A stretch of DNA of 19,698 bases from assembly GCA_015499985.1 (NCBI GenBank), contig JAAAUF010000790.1, positions 1 to 19,698 on the forward strand, written 5' to 3'. Numbering within the stretch: the stretch's first letter is position 1; the number at the start of each line of letters is the position of its first letter. Below are positions 17,107-19,698 of the stretch, in pieces. The position numbers were made by a program, and so were the translations under genes. This DNA is from Haplosporangium gracile. Lineage: Eukaryota; Mortierellomycota; Mortierellomycetes; Mortierellales; Mortierellaceae. The notes under the pieces are model-generated. The model did not search any database. It was not told the origin of the DNA and worked only from the letters and a program-made list of their open reading frames with translations.

Positions 17107-18996
17107 CTATACAGAAGAAATCTCGTCAGAGGTATAGCGAGAAGAGCCGGGATCGCCGTAACGCGAAGATCGCACCTCGAACCGCGTTGGGGTTGTTGGT
17201 TCGATATATCTTGACGAACGAACTCCGTCTCCGTACCGTGTAGGGGGCAGAGGATCGGTGATGTAACGAGAAGCAGTATCGCCGACACCAAAGGTGGATA
17301 TTGAAGTGGTGTCGACGCTGCGAGCAAGGTTCATTTGGTGATACTCCTCGACATATGACTCGACCGTGATCGACATATGAGATTCGAGAGGAGCAACTTG
17401 CTTTTCGGCGACGTTCAGATGGTAACCGCTGCTGATGCCATTGGTACCGCGGTTTGCAGTTCTGTTCCTGTCCCTGGTTGACCGTCCGACTCCAGAGACA
17501 CGTCCACCACCACGGGAGGTGACCCAATGGATCGTAATGGCGTTCAGAGTCACATCAGCGGTGCAGCAGGAGAGGCAGATCAAGCCGCGCTCCCATCCTT
17601 GGGAGGTGATTAAGGACGCAATGTTGCCTGTACTGATGATCAAGGACATGACACATCCCATCAAGGTCCTGCGGGCAACATCGCGCAGCCTGCCCTTGGA
17701 GGGACCCTGTAGCAATGAGGTTGAGCTCATCAACGGCCAGATGAAGAGGAAGGTCAACCAGCAAGAGACAAAGATGTCATAAAAAATCAAAGGGTACGTG
17801 GCCGCTTCTCCGAGACCAATATCACAGTGCCCAAGCCGGTGCTCGTCGACAGGGTCCGCTTGGCCCTGCTGGTTGATGCGTGCGTGTCGGAATATGATCA
17901 TTAAAATAATGACAGCAATGTATGGCAGCAAGAGACACAAGTTGACTTTGTACAGCTGTTTGTTTATAGAAGGAAATAACGAGCAGTGTACTGTTAGAAT
18001 GGAAAACCAACAAACACCTTGACTCCTTCTATGGCGTTTTTGTACGAGCCGCAGTTGAACGATATGAAGGAAACTTACCAAAAAGTCACGACGTGTTGAA
18101 CCAACAGCAGTAACGACATACACCTTCTCCATCAAGAAAAGATAGATAATGACCTTGGACGAGGCATAAAGGGTGATGCAGGAAAAGATCGACAAATTGC
18201 AGGAGAGTGGATTCTTGTTGTTGGTTTGCACCAAGATGGCGGCTATGAATGAGAAACCCCATGATACCAGGTACAGAGCAATCACCAGACCACGAGCATA
18301 GTTGATCGTTCCCCACTTTGTCCCTGAAGTCTTGCGACCAAAGAGTAAGGCCATGACCGAGATACATGCCAACGAGATAAAGAGCGACAGGGACTCTACG
18401 TGAACGAAATAAGGGGGCAGGGGGCAGACAATGAATCAGGGACAAGGGATAGGGGGGAGGCGTTAGAGGCAGGTCGTTGATAGAGGTCCGTTCCTTTGCC
18501 TCAAAGGGAGGGATGCAGGGGCGGCGCGTCTGTTGACTGTTGGTTGTTGTTGTTTTTGTGAGTCTGTTATTGTGTTTATGTATTCATGTATTCATGGAAC
18601 CGTATTCTTGCGTAACCGAGTGATCGATAGGGAGTGTTTTTGTTGATAGTATGCAGTTTTGTTACTGTTGTTATCTGTTGATTAGGAAGGATGCCTAAGT
18701 ATAATAGGGGGTGAAGCACTGTCGATTTCTCTCGACTATATCAGACCTCGAGGTTAACAGGTGGTTGCTTATTGGGCTGTCGCTGTTGAGTGGGTATAAA
18801 GTGTCAAGCGTGCGCCTGTTGATGCGATCCCTGGTCAGCCAGGTTATGTCTCATGTTGAGTTCTCATCGGAACTTTCGACATTCCTGACTCCACTCCTGA
18901 ATGAGTTTGAAGGTGTAATGAGGTGGGGGGAATGGAGGGGTTTGTGAGGGTCAAGAGTCGAGGCATAGGCATACCTTCCCAGTCTGGTTTAAACAT
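17107..18996 (-). CDS. Seven-transmembrane protein with SRY-repeat tail
   Basis: Unassigned integral membrane protein. Proposed exons are 18996-18975 (tentative), 18395-18079 and 17955-17107, giving 395 residues. Seven hydrophobic segments are visible: SLSLFISLACISVMALLF, the stretch around VIALYLVSWGFSFIAAIL, the LSIFSCITLYASS-KVIIYLFL region, LCLLLPYIAVIILMII, the stretch around IFYDIFVSCWLTFLFIW, MGCVMSLIISTGNIASLI, and a final Cys-rich segment near LICLSCCTADVTLNAI. Seven passes with a long Ser/Arg-rich tail suggest a receptor-like topology, but no G-protein-receptor signature is clear. The tail has four SRY and one TRY motif. The second intron (18078-17956, GTAAGT...CAG) is 123 nt and stop-free. 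Exon 2 has a clear TAG acceptor in phase 1 with no ATG before TM1, so an upstream exon is required. ATG TTT AAA at 18996 with a GTATGC donor fits that phase, but a further exon in the 579-nt first intron is possible. Confidence 0.75.
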
Positions 18997-19647
18997 GATT
19001 ATCGAACAAGTGAGAAAGGTGGGGGGTGTGTGTGTGTCTTTGAGGACAGACAAGAGGGGCGGGAGTGTGCGCTCAAAAGAGCCAAGGGGAGTGGTTGGTA
19101 AAGAGTTAAATATGAGTTCGAAGATAGAGAGAAGAAGTAATGGATCGGAGAGGGTGTTATTGAGGAGGAGTTCCGTCCCAAGGGTGAAGAAGAAGGAGAC
19201 AAGAAGGAAAGGGAGGAGGAGTGAGTGGCAAGACAAAGAAGGAAAGAACAAGAAAAAGATTGGCGAAAAAGAAGAAGAATGAAAGAAGAAAGAGAGAAAG
19301 AAGAAAACAAGAAATAAGGAACAAGAAAGAAGAGAGAATGAGGAAATATAGTTGATCAATACTTTGTTCTTTGTATTTTTCCTGTTGTGTGGGTGTATGT
19401 GTCTGTGTCTGTGTGTGTGTTAAAGAAGTGGTGAGAGCAATTGTAGCAGGGGGGAAGGAAGAACTTGTTTTGTTTTTTCTGTTATTCAATTGGGCAATGG
19501 CGTATTTGCGACTCTTTTGTAAATAAATGTGCATGTGTACGTGTGATGCAAGGACGCTGGGTTCGCTGGACCGGGACACTTTGCACTTGCATGACCCATT
19601 GAACTCAGACTCAGACGGAGATGGCATTGTTTGTTGCTGCCCTCGGT

Positions 19648-19650
<3 letters not shown>
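18997..19650 (-). promoter_or_regulatory. Purine-rich (minus: pyrimidine-rich) upstream region
   Basis: About 650 bases upstream of the membrane-protein gene. The plus strand is strongly GA-rich from about 19100 to 19345, so the gene's strand is CT-rich, like other leaders here. GT-rich microsatellite stretches lie at about 19026-19037 and 19391-19421. Long reading frames on the minus strand here are Ser/Leu/Phe low-complexity and are not credible proteins. No other gene is supported. Confidence 0.5.

Positions 19651-19698
<48 letters not shown>
19651..19698. repeat. (CT)24 microsatellite at contig edge
   Basis: An uninterrupted CT dinucleotide run closes the window, most likely where the assembly stopped. 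Confidence 0.95.

Noticed and set aside
18844..19627. Minus-strand frames rich in Ser, Leu and Phe
   Set aside because: Simple translations of CT-rich DNA; composition alone explains the open frames.
1..19698. Transposon, tRNA, CRISPR or secondary-metabolite cluster
   Set aside because: No transposase, reverse transcriptase, cloverleaf, spaced repeats or biosynthetic domains were seen on either strand by eye.

Overview
The window looks like one complete contig from a fungal genome. Its genes are intron-rich, with introns mostly 50-150 nt, GT(A/G)(A/T)G donors, YAG acceptors and CTAAT-type branch sites, and their leaders are pyrimidine-rich. Core eukaryotic genes sit next to a young tandem family of F-box genes. 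The F-box/leucine-rich family and the general style suggest an early-diverging soil fungus of the Mortierella type; that is inference, not proof. The contig starts with 26 T and ends with (CT)24, so both ends are probably assembly breaks in simple repeats. No tRNA, rRNA, transposon or CRISPR array was seen.

Layout. Positions 398-2728 (minus) hold a four-exon gene for MPP10, a subunit of the small-subunit processome. Positions 3028-5676 (minus) hold a ten-exon gene for a Ulp1-type SUMO protease with all four catalytic residues. A divergent promoter of about 600 bp separates it from an eight-exon HGH1 gene at 6279-8232 (plus), an ARM-type chaperone for elongation factor 2. Positions 8483-13555 (plus) carry a tandem F-box array: a short F-box-only ORF, a full-length copy broken by frameshifts and nonsense codons, and an intact 739-residue copy. 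A large intron-free gene at 13874-16279 (minus) encodes a multi-SANT/Myb-like protein whose first 69 residues look like a mitochondrial presequence. The last gene, 17107-18996 (minus), encodes a seven-pass membrane protein with an SRY-repeat cytosolic tail; its first exon is tentative.

How the genes fit together. MPP10 and HGH1 both serve ribosome production or function, and Ulp1 enzymes process SUMO at the nuclear pore, but nothing in the sequence shows these genes to be co-regulated. The F-box array is a local example of duplication and decay. No evidence for a new multi-gene system was found. The most unusual items are the SANT protein with an apparent mitochondrial signal, the membrane protein with its repetitive tail and stop-free intron, and the F-box array.
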